Shown: positions 13,741-25,445 of the stretch, piece after piece
Layout of the letters: each line of letters opens with the position of its first letter
Numbering within the stretch: position 1 is the first letter of the stretch
Assembly: GCF_964340395.1 (NCBI RefSeq)
Contig: NC_135563.1
Location: forward strand, 16,210,651 to 16,274,650
Length of the DNA: 64,000 nucleotides
From: Glandiceps talaboti
Lineage: Eukaryota > Hemichordata > Enteropneusta > Spengelidae
Direction of reading: 5' to 3'
Made by a program: the position numbers and the translations under genes
Notes under the pieces: generated by a model
What the model saw: only the letters and a program-made list of their open reading frames with translations
The model's database searches: none
Told to the model about the DNA's origin: nothing

Positions 13741-15379
13741 AGTGGTGTCTGTCCCTTTAATGTGTTTTTTTATTTGATTGAGTGCTAGTTGATAGACATG
13801 GTATATGATATGCTGTGTATTGCAGACTATGGAAATAGTTGAGACGTTTTGAAAAATGTCTCTGTTAAGGTGAACAATGAAATAAACAATTCCAGTAATA
13901 TTAATACAATTTAAAACTGTATACTCATTTTCTATTATTGTTTGCTTCAAGTTTACAATAACAGCAGCACTACATACGAATGTACAACTTGTTTTTTTTT
14001 TTTTTTTGCTTTTTAAATATGTGCGTAAATTGGTACATCCTTACAATAGATTACTAAAGTATGTTACTTGGGTTTGGCAATTCAAACAATTTCACTCAGT
14101 TGGTATTTACATTACATGTAGGCTAGAAATTTGAGTCTCTACTCAAAACAACAAATATGTGTGGTTGCTATGACAACATCATCCCTAGCTTTTTCCCCGT
14201 CAATCACAAACTTCTAGCATACAATGTGACAAATTTCTGAGAAACATTAAAACAGAAAATTGACATTTTTGGAACATTTTGTAACATCATGAAAAGCATG
14301 AAATCATTATCTATGTATGAAATAATATTGCAATCAGAACAAGATACGATTGTCATTTGTTAGCAAATGAACCAAGTACTGTATTGTACACTGATAAAAT
14401 ATGGTAGAGGTGGGGGTGGGGGTGGGGTGTACTGGAAGTTTTGACAAGTATTTATCAAAACCTGAACTATATACACCATGTTGGCACTAAATGCATTCAC
14501 ACACATTAAGCAATAAATATCTCACACTAACATCATTTTTTTGGTGAGTCTCGGTTTTGAGTATAACAGTACAAGTCAAGAGCCAAGTTATATTAAAAAG
14601 TGGCCACCAACTGAAACCCAATATTGCATCACCAGTATATCAGATAACTGACTGTGAAGTCATGTTGCTTCTCAAAATTGATAAGAAACAGAATTACTGG
14701 GAATCCTGACCACTCTAAGTTATAAAACCTTAGCAAAAACATGACAGTTTTTAAAAAAGAATAATTCCCCTAAATTGCTGTATGTGCTTTGGCAAAATTC
14801 CTGACTAGATTTGGCATTAAACATCGCCTTCTTTGAGAGACAAAGTTAACTAACTACACAGTGCATCATTAGTTATAGACTACTTCAAGTGACATGTAGT
14901 AAAAACTGACCAAACAGTTTTTATGTAAACCTTAAATTTATAACTGATGTTTTTTTCCCTTCAGGTGACTTACTGTGTATAGTTATATACATGTACCTTA
15001 TACTGTAAGAAAACCCTTACTATGAAACTGCAGCATAATTGTAAAGTACTCAATTCTACTTACTATATTCTAGATAACTGTCATCACAATCATATATAAC
15101 TATGTGATGCCAATATTTGTTTTTTTGTGACTTACAAGTATCATGATGTAAGCTGTGGAAATTAAGACACTAATTCTCACACAACCACTACAAATCTACA
15201 TATGACTACAGCAATAAAATTAATTATTCATGACATGATGTACAAACACTACAAACAGCATAGAGAGTATAATAAATATGTACAGTATGACAACAGTTCT
15301 GCCATGACAACGTTATGTACAAATTTATGCTATTCAGTAATTACCAGATTTCTGCTGTTAGATTGTATAGTTTTCAAAA

Positions 15380-15720
15380 TGGCAGAATTCTGCCACAAGA
15401 TGGTGCTATTTACCAAATGGTACAGTTTAGTCTGTCTATTACAAGATGATATGATAAGCCTAATGGTTCTGCTCTACCACAAAATGGCCCTATTTTACCA
15501 AATGATACTGTTCTACCACAAGATGGCACTATTCACCAAATTGTACTGTTCTACAATTGACTGACACTTTTACTGAATGGTACTGTTAGACCATCAGATG
15601 ACACTGTGTAAACCAAATGGCTCTGCTCTACCACAAGATGGCACTATTTACACTATTCTACCACAAGATGGCGCTATTTACCAAATGGCACAGTCCTGCC
15701 ACTTGGTCTGAATGGTACCG
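15380..15720. repeat. Degenerate tandem array at the MAP9 3' end
   Basis: Units of roughly 35-40 bp built on CTACCACAAGATGGC, CTATTTACCAAATGG and TACTGTT are repeated about eight times with drift. The array starts inside the last MAP9 coding bases and extends into the 3' UTR. Confidence 0.8.
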
Positions 15721-16236
15721 TTGACACTGGAGTCATGGTTCTCTTTCTCCTCTTTTCTTCTTTTTCTTGCTGCTCTTTCTTCAGTAAAAACTCGTCATAT
15801 GCTTTAGTACTCATCATTTCCTTCTCCTTTTTCTCTTCTTCTACTCTCTTTTTCTTTTCTTGTTCTTGTCTCCTTGTCTCTCGTAATTTCTGTTTGATGC
15901 GATCTTCTTTGGTTTCATTCCTGAAATAAGTCCAAAAAGACAACACGATAATTAAATTTCAATTGAAACAGCTGCTTTACACAATGCATATTGTGATAGT
16001 GGAGGACAACAAATGGAAGTTGACAAAGTAAAATACATGGTGAGTTTTAGTAAAATGATTGTTGTTCAGCCAATATTAACAAGATCACAAACACAAAATG
16101 ATGTGCATATGTTCCTCTCACATATGTGCCAAGTTTAAAAATGGCTAAGGGATAGTTAAGAAACAGATTTGGACAGACAGCTGGCCAGACAGACAGGCAG
16201 ACTGAGACAGACAGGCAGGCAGACAGACAGGCAGTC

Positions 16237-16289
<53 letters not shown>

Positions 16290-17691
16290 CATGCATGGAC
16301 AGACTGATAAACAGAACTGAACCCATCGCTATAAACCCTCCATCCCTTCAAGAGGCTTTTTCCAAGTGGAGGCTAACCAAGATGACAGAATGGTATGAAT
16401 CAATGTATGACAGGTCCTCAGTATTATTGCTTATTTGACATTTCTCATGAATCTGATACAGGGAAGATGACTCAATATATTTGCAGATCCCAAAATTGAC
16501 AAGGGACAAAAATCCAGTACAATACACCTGGAACACAAGGAATCATCAAAGATAAATGTACACATACCATTTGACAAAGGCACTTTTAGAATCTTTCTGT
16601 TTTAGTTTCTTTTTCCGTTCTTCTTCCTTTAACTTCCTTTGTTCTTGTTTCACCTTTTCACGGTGTTTCTCTGTAAGTTCTTCATCTTTACTTTCCTTCC
16701 ATGATTTGAATAACTGTATAGATAATACAATAAGAAGAGTTAAAGACTGGATCAAAGCAGATTACGAGAACTTTACTCAAATACTACCAGTACCGGTATA
16801 GCTATATAGAATTTAAAATGGTTTAAATTGCTTTTAGGGAAAAGTCCAGTCAGACTTTCAGTCTGCCTAATAGTACACTTGTATTGATTACTGCTACCCA
16901 CTTAACATATGATTTTGGGTGTTAGCACCTTGTTACTTAATAAACTTTGAATCTAGTACAGAGGCCTTATACTCTGTAAGATACAGACGTTCGTGTCACG
17001 TATCAGCCAGTAAAGAAGCCTGATAGGGCTGAACCACATGATGTATCTTACAGTCAAAGAGGACTTACTGTGCTTGATATGTGCTTGACCATTTTGGGGG
17101 ATTTCCTGCAAGGGTTTATGGGTAAATCTATTCTGATGACATCATTTTATGCTACGAGTGGAATACTATGTAATGATCATTCAGTATGAAACAAATTTAA
17201 GTAAAGATAACAATCAAAATTAATTATAGACTATAGCCCTTAACATTACCCTACCCCATTAATAATATACAAAATGTCTTTATTTGATAGTTGTGGTCGG
17301 CGGAAATGATCTCAAAAACCAAGGTGTCCCTTCTATACCTTTTTAGCTTCATATTTCTTTATCTCCTTTTCCTCTTCTTCTTTCTTCTGTTTTTCTTTTT
17401 TCTTAGCCTCTTGTTTGGCTTTCTTCTTTAGATATTCATTCTTCTGTTCCTGCCATGCTCTGTAGGATAGCACAGCTTCTAATTCTTTGTCTTTCTTTTC
17501 CTGTGAAAGTGATGAATGGGCATGGCAGACAGACAGAGAGAGACAGATAGCCAACAGAGAGACGGCCAACAGAAGGACAGAGATATACATGCATACATAC
17601 ATACATACATACATACATACATACATACATACATACATACATACATACACACACACACCACAGACAGACAGACAGACAGACATACATACAT

Positions 17692-17724
<33 letters not shown>

Positions 17725-20700
17725 TAGCCAGACAGATAGAAGGTGGGTAGAGATATAAATAGACAGACATGGCATAAACAAGTGGGAAAAGAAACAAACA
17801 AAATGATTAGCACTTATAAAAATTGGGAAAAAATAAGATATTATTGAATTGGTCAGCACCACATAATACATTGTACATCATCCTATTCTCTCACCATTAC
17901 TTGCTGTGTGATGACTGACTACAGAAATATAAGCCACTGTAACAAAGTGAATGTTCCCCCACAGAATGACTGGGAATAAATGTTCCAAATTTCAGCCATG
18001 TTAAGGGGTCTGATGTTATTCCTGGTCTAACTATAACTCCCTGGCTTCATTGTGAATGATCTGCTAAGTAAAAGTCAATGTATGGATTTCCTTTCAGTGT
18101 CCTGTGAAAACTGACGAGGTGTTTCAGGAAATCATTGTCACATTCCTGGAAGAGTTTGTTGATTCAGAACTATGACGGGCAGAGAATAACACCTTTATAA
18201 TACAGTTGTTTCCAGAAAACACTTCTTTTTCAATAAGTATGGATTGTTTGAATAGTTTCACACCTCTGTGGACTTCATCTAATGACATCCATATACTTAT
18301 ACTGATTCTGTCTTCATCTTAGATTCTAAGATGGAGGATGCAGAGTAAACAAATGTATGCCACTGGAGAAAGTGAGTAGATACACACCTGAACAATTCCA
18401 AATGTGTAATGTTGTCAGTACAGGAAATTAATTTTCCATAAATCTGTCCTCCGATTCTTCAACAACATAACACCCCCCCCCCCCCATTGTAATTCAGATT
18501 ATTATAATAATTTACCTTTTCTTTTTTTTCTTCTTCCTCCTTTTCTTTTTTCTTCTTTACCTGTAGTTCTTTCTTTGCACGTTCCATCTTTTGTACATAC
18601 CAATCTTCATATATTGCCTGTCTGATTGAACTTGAATCATCAAAATTTGGGGTGGTTGACCTTGCCGTCATTGTCATGGTACTACCATCGGACCTAGCAG
18701 ATAATGATTGATTCAACCTGCCACTAGCTGATGATGGCCTTGTTACAACCTTTGGTCTGATAACCCTTGTACGAGCACGTGATCTCTCACCTGTTGAAGG
18801 TCTTTCTCTGGCATTTCTGCAGAAGAAATTCGGTTCAATTGAGAAAATTAGCAAACTTATAAATTTGTTGAAATTTAACAAAGATCTTGCTATGTACCTA
18901 TATCTAGCTAATATGTACATACATGTATTGTTGTCTTTGTGTATTATTGTCAAGTTCACAGTTTTCATTCAAGTACACCTGTGGTTCCTTGTCAAAATTA
19001 TGACATTTTTCAGTGACAGAAAGACATAAATTCCATGCTATGACAATACTTGGTCTGACTGTGAGAAGGTTCAGGTGGTTGATATGATCATGGCATTCAT
19101 TCATCGGTTTACAATACAGTATTATATCATAAGATACACCACTAACATCCATACTATCAGAAATGGTAAGGAGTACATTAATAAGTACATTTGTTCTACA
19201 ATTTGTACATACCCAATCTGATTAAAATCTGATGTATTGAATGTGACTCAATTTCTTTATTTACCTCCATTTCTTTGTTTATTGTTGCTGTTGTTGTTAT
19301 TGTCAATTTTTTTTTGTTCTGAGAGTGAATGCCTCTTCCTACATCTGGCTAATTACCATAGGAGTTAATATTCAAATCTCACAAGTATTTTATAACCAAT
19401 CAAAATATGCCTTACACTTAACACTCCATGATTGAAACTGAAAACAAATACACCCACCAAAATAATAACATAATTGCCTGCATTCAAGCTTGAGCTCTGT
19501 TTGAAGTGTGTTCTGAGGTTCTGTACCCATAAAAATGTTGACGTGAGATGTGTTCTCATTGGTTGAGTCAGTTACTCAATGAGTTAGAGTTGAGTGTTAA
19601 CTCCTATGGGAGTCATTCAGATGTAAGAGCGATGACCACAACCAAAACATGAACAAATAATATATAGGTGTACAATATTGGAGCAAAAAACAAAAATGTA
19701 GTAAATAAATAGCCTTCCACTACATCACATTTGAATCAGATTGGTACATACCTGAATTCTCTGGTAACATCACTACCAGAAGAAATGACTGTTTATTATA
19801 CAACTTGCACATACCTGAATTCTCTGGTAACATCACTATCAGTGGAAATATATCTCATTCTTCCGGAATGACCCAAATCTTCTTCGTCAGAGTCATCAGT
19901 AGTCTGAGAGAGAGACACACACATACAAAAAAAAAACCCATCAAAGTAATCTACATAACACAGTAATCTCCAAGTTATCAAATTCATCTGGTGTGATTAT
20001 AACTTTGAGAGCATTAACAAGTTCTTCAAATTAAGCTAGCATACAACCAAATCTGAAAAAAGTGATGCATACATGTATACCCTGAACAGTGAGATTTGTA
20101 ATTGTCTAGATGACATCCATGGCTTCGAACTGAAAAGACTCTCTCCTCCACATTGAAGTTGTTCATACAAACGAGTAAACCCCCAACTGTTACAATGATG
20201 AAAACAATATGCAAGTAGCGTCCTGATCTGTCAAATGTACCATATTTGGACTGCCACCAATAAACACTAACTTATCAATGTGAAGAATACTGTGATCGAT
20301 TAACAAAGACATGATGACTGTATGGGTAGCTTTGTTTGAATTTGAAATAGCATCTCAGGACCTCATTTAGCTAGACATCAGAAGAGATTCAAAGCCATAG
20401 ATAGTCTCTAGACTAGATTTGAATTGACTATTGTTTGGTTTACCTTTGGTTTCCTACCACTTGGTGGACGTTTTGGCGTACTTGCCCAAAGATCATCTAC
20501 TTTTTCTTCATCTTTCTTCAGTTTTGGAGAAGGAGTTCTCTTTAAGTCAAATAATGTTGGTGACTGTCTTTTGTTCTGGGGTGAAGGCGATCGTCTATCT
20601 CTCTGTATTGGTGAACGTCGTCCCTTGGCTGTTATTCCACTTACTTCATCATCTGATGTTTCAAATACTGAAAGCAAAAGGCAGTAAAATTACATCAATG

Positions 20701-23700
20701 CTCAGAGTTCTCCTGAGAATTTTTTTTCACATATTCAAAGTATCTCTTCTATGGTTCTTTATTTATCAAAAGCTTGGAAGAAACCAGTACTTTGTTTCTC
20801 TTGTCTTACAAAAATACAGACTGATGTAGCTTGGTGTCAAACCAGTCACTTTCAGCAATTCTATGTTACAAGGTAGATGAAAATTTCATACGTAAATGTA
20901 TATAACATGCCATAGTTGGTATTTTGATTAGTAGAACAGTTCAATTTAATACAAATCTTATGTTTAAATCTATGTATACAATGTACAAGTAAAGAAGTAC
21001 AGTTTGAATGAATTTAAAGCAAATGGGACAATCATGTCAACACTTACATGAACTTTCCTTTTTTTTCTTGTCTTTTTTACTTGGCCCATCTGTTTGCAGT
21101 TCATCCAATAATGACTTCTTTTTCTCTCTCGTCTTGTCTTTTCTTCTGATACCTTCATCATCTGAATCTGAATCCGACCGGAAGAAAGTCTTCTTCCCAG
21201 TTGGTGATTGCGGTCTCCTAGTTTTAAATTTTCGATTCTCATCCTCAGAGCTAGCATCAAGAAAACTTTTCTTTTTTCCAGCTGTGGTCTGAGGACTTTT
21301 TCTACCTGTTGGTGACTGTGGACTTCTTCTGCCACTTGGTTGATATTTATCAACACCTCTTTTATTTTTGTAATACCCATCATCAGAATCATCAGAATCA
21401 GCATCTCGGAATGACTTGCTTTTCTCTGTTTTTTTTGTACTTGAAAAAAGAGGACTTTTCCTCCCCATTGGACTGGAATCCCTGGAACTTTTACGTTGAA
21501 GCTCCGGTGACCTTTTGGTTCCAAAAAGTGAGCCTGAAGTAGGCTTTTTATCATAGCCAGGAGATGAATCTCTTCTACCAGGTGAAGATGCATCACTCCT
21601 GCCAGGTGAGTCTGGACCTCCTCTTCGCTGTCTTGGTTGTGGTTTAGGTGTTGATGAACTTTTAGAGGTGCGAACACCACCAAAGTCATCACCTAATAAG
21701 TCTAAGATATCAGTTGATCTACCTTTTTTATCATCTGGAGATGGTGATCGACTAAACCGTCTCGGTGTAAGGCTAGGTGAAGTCTTCTCTTTTTCAGTCA
21801 ATCGGCGGGTTCTAGGACTGGGTGCTGGAGATTCTTGTCTCAGTTCATCTTTACGGGGAAGTTTAGGTGATACTTTAGGAGACACTCTAGGAGAAGGCCT
21901 GGGTGATTCTTTAGGGCTACTAAATGATACTGAGCTTCTTTTTTCATGTCCATCCTCCCTCTTAATTCTTGGAGATGGTGTAGGAGAGCCTTTGATATTT
22001 TTAGAAGATTCACTACGTTCATCTTCTTCCTTGGCTGATGGTGGTTTCCATGGCTGCTTCATTGTCTGCATCAGTGGACCTCCTCGTGGTTTGGCAGAGC
22101 TAGGCCGATCAGTTCTCTTAGGTCGTAGGGTCATATTAAACTGGCCCAATAAATCTGAAATGTTTTGAAGTAACGTTATTATTTTATGTAAAATAACAGT
22201 TTTGTACCGAGGAATAATCACTCTGATATTGCTACCACTATTTATTATACAAAGTGCAAGCCAAGGTGTACATCTTCAAGGTGAAAATACAGAATCTATA
22301 CTCTGGATAGTTCTACATCAAAGATCATGGCAAAGTGCATCTATGCCATTGGTTGGGTGATGCTTGAAATGTGAGTGAATAGTTTCAGTGGTGCTTGAAA
22401 TGTGAACCAATACATATCTGTTCAGAATCAACTATTTTTTATTGAAGTAAACTTGCAGGGGTATAATTAAATCATTCTCTAATATTTTTCTTTGTTCAAC
22501 AGGAAAATATTTGTGACCTAAGGGTCCTTGTCACTACTCACCTAACTACTTGTAGTAACAAGTACCCTTAAGTCTATCATATTTTCCTTGGCTGAACAAA
22601 GGAAATCACAGGGAAATATCTAATAACCAAGTGCATAAATCGATACAATATGAATAATAATATCACTGCACTTTACATGATGAAAATACAGTACAGGTAT
22701 ATCATAATTTGAAACACTTTTTAAAATGTAAGTAATTTGATATGAAAGGCAGATCGAGTCAACTGGTGACATTACTTACCATCTTCATCACTGCCAATAC
22801 CATCATCGCTATCTTCTGTATCTTCAGTCACATCTAGATCACTAAATCCTGCAGACAGTCCTCTCTTTTTTCTATCTCTAAGTGTACTCTTTAATTCTCT
22901 TTGAAAAGAACTCTCTTTCTTTTTTGATTTCGGACTTGACTTCCCATCTGAAAAAAACCACAAAAAGCTACATGTACGTCTAATATGTAAACTGTGAACA
23001 GATTGTAGTTATATTTGGTTATTGTATATAAATTTATAATCCTTGATTGACGATGTGACTTGTATGTAGAATAGACGGCAAATTAAGTACAACATTGTCA
23101 TTTTACTTATAAAAGATTGATGGTATGTATAAAATAACATTGATATTTTGGCTGTCTGAATTAGTCACGTAAATGTTTCATCTAGTAAACCATGAACATT
23201 CATACAATAGACTTTCATAAAAAAGAAATTACTACAAAATTGTGTTTGAGCATTTTTTCAACAAATCATCCACAGGTACATTATGTTGGTGAAAGTAAAC
23301 CCACTATCGCAATCACATTCATACAATTTCTATCCCCCTTTTCGTTTCTTTGGTTGGAGCATTATATTAATAAATGTCTTTGATATTACATGTTTTGTAC
23401 AAATCTACCTTCTATAGTCTGTAAGATACAACATGCCACACCTATCAGCTACTACATGAAAGGGGTTGGCTGCCTGCATGTGAGGGTGATCTGTCACTGC
23501 ATAGCATACCTTACAGACTACCTTTTCTATAAACATTTATGTACGGTAACATTGTGTTAACTACATGTAGTGTTGTACCTTCATCCGCCAAAAATGGTTT
23601 TGCTATAAGAAATGTAAACAGTTAGAAATGTGCAAATGTGGTTTACACACTAAAACGGTGGGAATTCAAGAAATGTAGAATTAGAAACACACCTAAATGT

Positions 23701-23780
23701 GACTTTAATATACACAAAGAGTGAAAGTGCTTACCCTCCCTTGCACTCCTAGGTGATGGTGATTTAAGCTCTTCAGGCAT
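15674..23780 (-). CDS. MAP9: MAP9 (ASAP)-like microtubule-associated protein
   Basis: Vertebrate MAP9 is a coiled-coil protein that binds and stabilises microtubules and acts at the spindle and cilium. Exons in transcript order: 23735-23780, optional 23579-23602, 22780-22947, 21048-22154, 20444-20667, 19815-19903, 18516-18816, 17339-17500, 16568-16713, 15674-15920. Phases agree throughout; with the microexon the product is 837 aa, against about 647 in human. The first ATG of the leader opens a four-codon frame that stops at once, so the second (23780) is used. The N-terminus has SFQRELKSTL followed by an acidic stretch, like human MAP9. The 1107-nt exon encodes a long Ser/Pro-rich disordered region with many SP sites and three repeats of an SPQSPTGRK-like block plus an acidic cluster. 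The C-terminal third is charged coiled coil with the family's W-spaced repeats: IRQAIYEDWYVQK, SYRAWQEQKNEYLKKK, LFKSWKESKDEEL and AYDEFLLKKEQQ. It ends in SGRTVPFGK, like the human SRTVFAKVF end. The family call rests on these motifs; the middle is not conserved. Confidence 0.85.
16190..16290. repeat. CAGA tetranucleotide microsatellite
   Basis: CAGA units with GGCAG interruptions lie in the last MAP9 intron. Confidence 0.95.
16971..17056. mobile_element. Foldback element, TAGTCTGTAA family (diverged)
   Basis: CTGTAAGATAC at 16974-16984 is perfectly inverted at 17043-17053. It lies in a MAP9 intron. Confidence 0.45.
17521..17745. repeat. Compound CAGA/CATA/CA microsatellite
   Basis: CAGA, then CATA, CA and again CAGA units. 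It starts about 20 nt upstream of the acceptor of MAP9 exon 17339-17500. Confidence 0.95.
19745..19839 (-). repeat. Partial tandem duplication of a MAP9 exon end
   Basis: The last part of exon 19815-19903 plus its donor (CATACCTGAATTCTCTGGTA on the plus strand) is repeated 63 bp away at 19748-19775. The extra copy still encodes GSDVTREFR next to a GTATGT donor. Confidence 0.75.
22491..22600. repeat. Foldback repeat in MAP9 intron
   Basis: Imperfect arms of nearly 50 bp begin TTTGTTCAAC and end GCTGAACAAA. They include GGAAAATAT and AAGGGT in both arms. Confidence 0.55.
23413..23522. mobile_element. Foldback element, TAGTCTGTAA family, best copy
   Basis: Perfect 10-bp ends TAGTCTGTAA and TTACAGACTA enclose a 106-bp unit in the first MAP9 intron. 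Read in reverse it aligns with the copies at 12.8 and 13.7 kb. Confidence 0.55.
23579..23602 (-). other. Possible 24-nt MAP9 microexon
   Basis: A 24-nt segment flanked by a pyrimidine-rich TTCTTATAG acceptor and a GTACAA donor lies in the first MAP9 intron. Its phase fits both neighbours (1 to 1), and it would add eight residues (AKPFLADE) after MPEELKSPSPRSARE. Skipping it also keeps the frame. It is supported only by splice signals and phase. Confidence 0.45.
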
Positions 23781-25126
23781 ATTTCATTCTAGTCAGGTGT
23801 CAATTAATGAATATCAGCAATTCCCTGCAACTACTGTGTCCTGTTTCTGATCATAATAAGACCATATTTCATTTATCTTATAAAAATTATCTGATACTAG
23901 TGATATCTCACAATTTTCAAAAAATAAAAATCATTATCAAAGTAGATTTTATTTGGTTATACATGTACTGGTGTTTATAATATATTCTATTGTTGCACAT
24001 TTTTTTGTTTTGTTTATACACCAAATTTAGTGAAAAGTTGACCAAAGGTAATGACTTATCAACATCTCCTTGACTGTTGTCAACTTTTGACTTTTAGAAG
24101 AAATGGTTTGTGGATATCTACTGATAAGAAGCAACAAGTCAAATAGTTACATGTAAAGCAGGTTAATAAACATTAGATAGCATACAAGTAACACAACATC
24201 TTATTGGTTAGAATGAAGGCTAATCAAGGTGCAGTCAAACCTGATCAAAGCAGCCACCCATGGAACTGACATACAGTGGCAGTTATAGGGAGGTAGCCAT
24301 TCTGTCAAGGATTGTTAATTTATTCATAATCACTAACTCCATATATGGATGGCAATATTAAACATTTTATTTTATTGTGGAAAACTCTTGCACTGTACAA
24401 GAGTAATTGAGACTCTTTGGAAGTCTCAGTACCACAATGAGAGAATGCTGGTCACCTCAAATTGGTGAATATGGAAGAAGTTGGCACAGATATGAACTTG
24501 GTCCAGATGCAGAGTCTGCCTGTACGAGATCAAAGTAGTGTTCTTATTAACCGGGAAGTATCATGAATATTTCATCCCATTGATATACAAAAATCTTTTA
24601 CCAACCATGATTTGTTGGGGTCATTCCCTATCAACAGTTTTTTGTCTCAACCTAAGCTATCTAAGCTAATGTCAGTAATGACTTCTCTTGATAACGACAG
24701 CTGTACATGTATGTATCATAAGTTAGCCAACATGCTGTTTTGGAAGAGTCTAGGGACTGAATATCTAGACTACATGTATTGGTGACGGCATGTACATGTT
24801 TAAATACAAATGTTCTAAATTTTTAATTTACATTGACACTCGTCATCCAACATCTGCCATAAATTGCATCCAGACTGACTTTTCCTATGTTTGGGTTGGC
24901 AGATTTCGATCCAGGCTAACTTCTCTGATTACCAAATGGGTGAAGTAAGATACTGTAGATTACTCAGAATTTTACCAGCCAAGAATGTATCAAATGCAGT
25001 TTAGGTGAAAGAGCTAGGATAGTAGGATACCACTTTCCACAAACTTCAACAAAACTACATTGTGTAATGAATGGTGTAATCTGATTAGATTAATGTGGAG
25101 AAATGAAGCATTAGGTTTGGTTATAT

Positions 25127-25160
25127 CATGGATGTATTAGTGATAGGGAATACATCCATG
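25127..25160. repeat. Short hairpin repeat, second copy
   Basis: CATGGATGTATT and AATACATCCATG surround a 10-bp loop. The arms match the hairpin at 10825-10865. Confidence 0.65.
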
Positions 25161-25168
25161 GTCATATA

Positions 25169-25445
25169 TAGATTGTAATGTTGTGCTTCAGTATAGTCCT
25201 GCTTGCAGATGGAGTAAATAGATTGTAATGTTGTGTTTCAGTATAGACCTGCTTGTAGATGGAGTAAGTCGGGACTCAATTCTGACAATGCCCTCAGTCC
25301 TATCATTCTCCTTTTAGGGACATTGTCAGAATTGTATCCCGTACAATGTCTGCAAGCAGCAGGGCTAGGTATTTAGGGACATTGTCAGAACAAGTCCAGA
25401 TTTACCTTGTCTGCCACAGTGCAAGAAGGACTAGTTCAGTACACT
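25169..25445. repeat. 50-bp tandem repeat and related inverted fragments
   Basis: Two adjacent 50-bp units (25169-25218 and 25219-25268) share ATAGATTGTAATGTTGTG and CTGCTTG-AGATGGAGTAA. Downstream, GGGACTCAATTCTGACAATG is inverted as GGGACATTGTCAGAATTG, and a further fragment follows at about 25376-25440. Confidence 0.65.

Larger units (their letters stand above)
10531..15673. other. Spacer between SRP72 promoter and MAP9 stop
   Basis: The left edge is the SRP72 promoter and 5' UTR; the right part is probably MAP9 3' UTR of unknown length. It holds a hairpin repeat (10825-10865), a CA-rich microsatellite (11060-11270), two copies of a short foldback element (12805-12902 and about 13680-13740) and the degenerate array next to the MAP9 stop. 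Long AT-rich stretches at 11.3-12.7 and 13.0-15.2 kb show no coding signal. Confidence 0.6.

Noticed and set aside
15202-15564. Plus-strand open frame of 120 codons
   Set aside because: Part of it arises from the degenerate array at the MAP9 3' end, and the composition is not protein-like.
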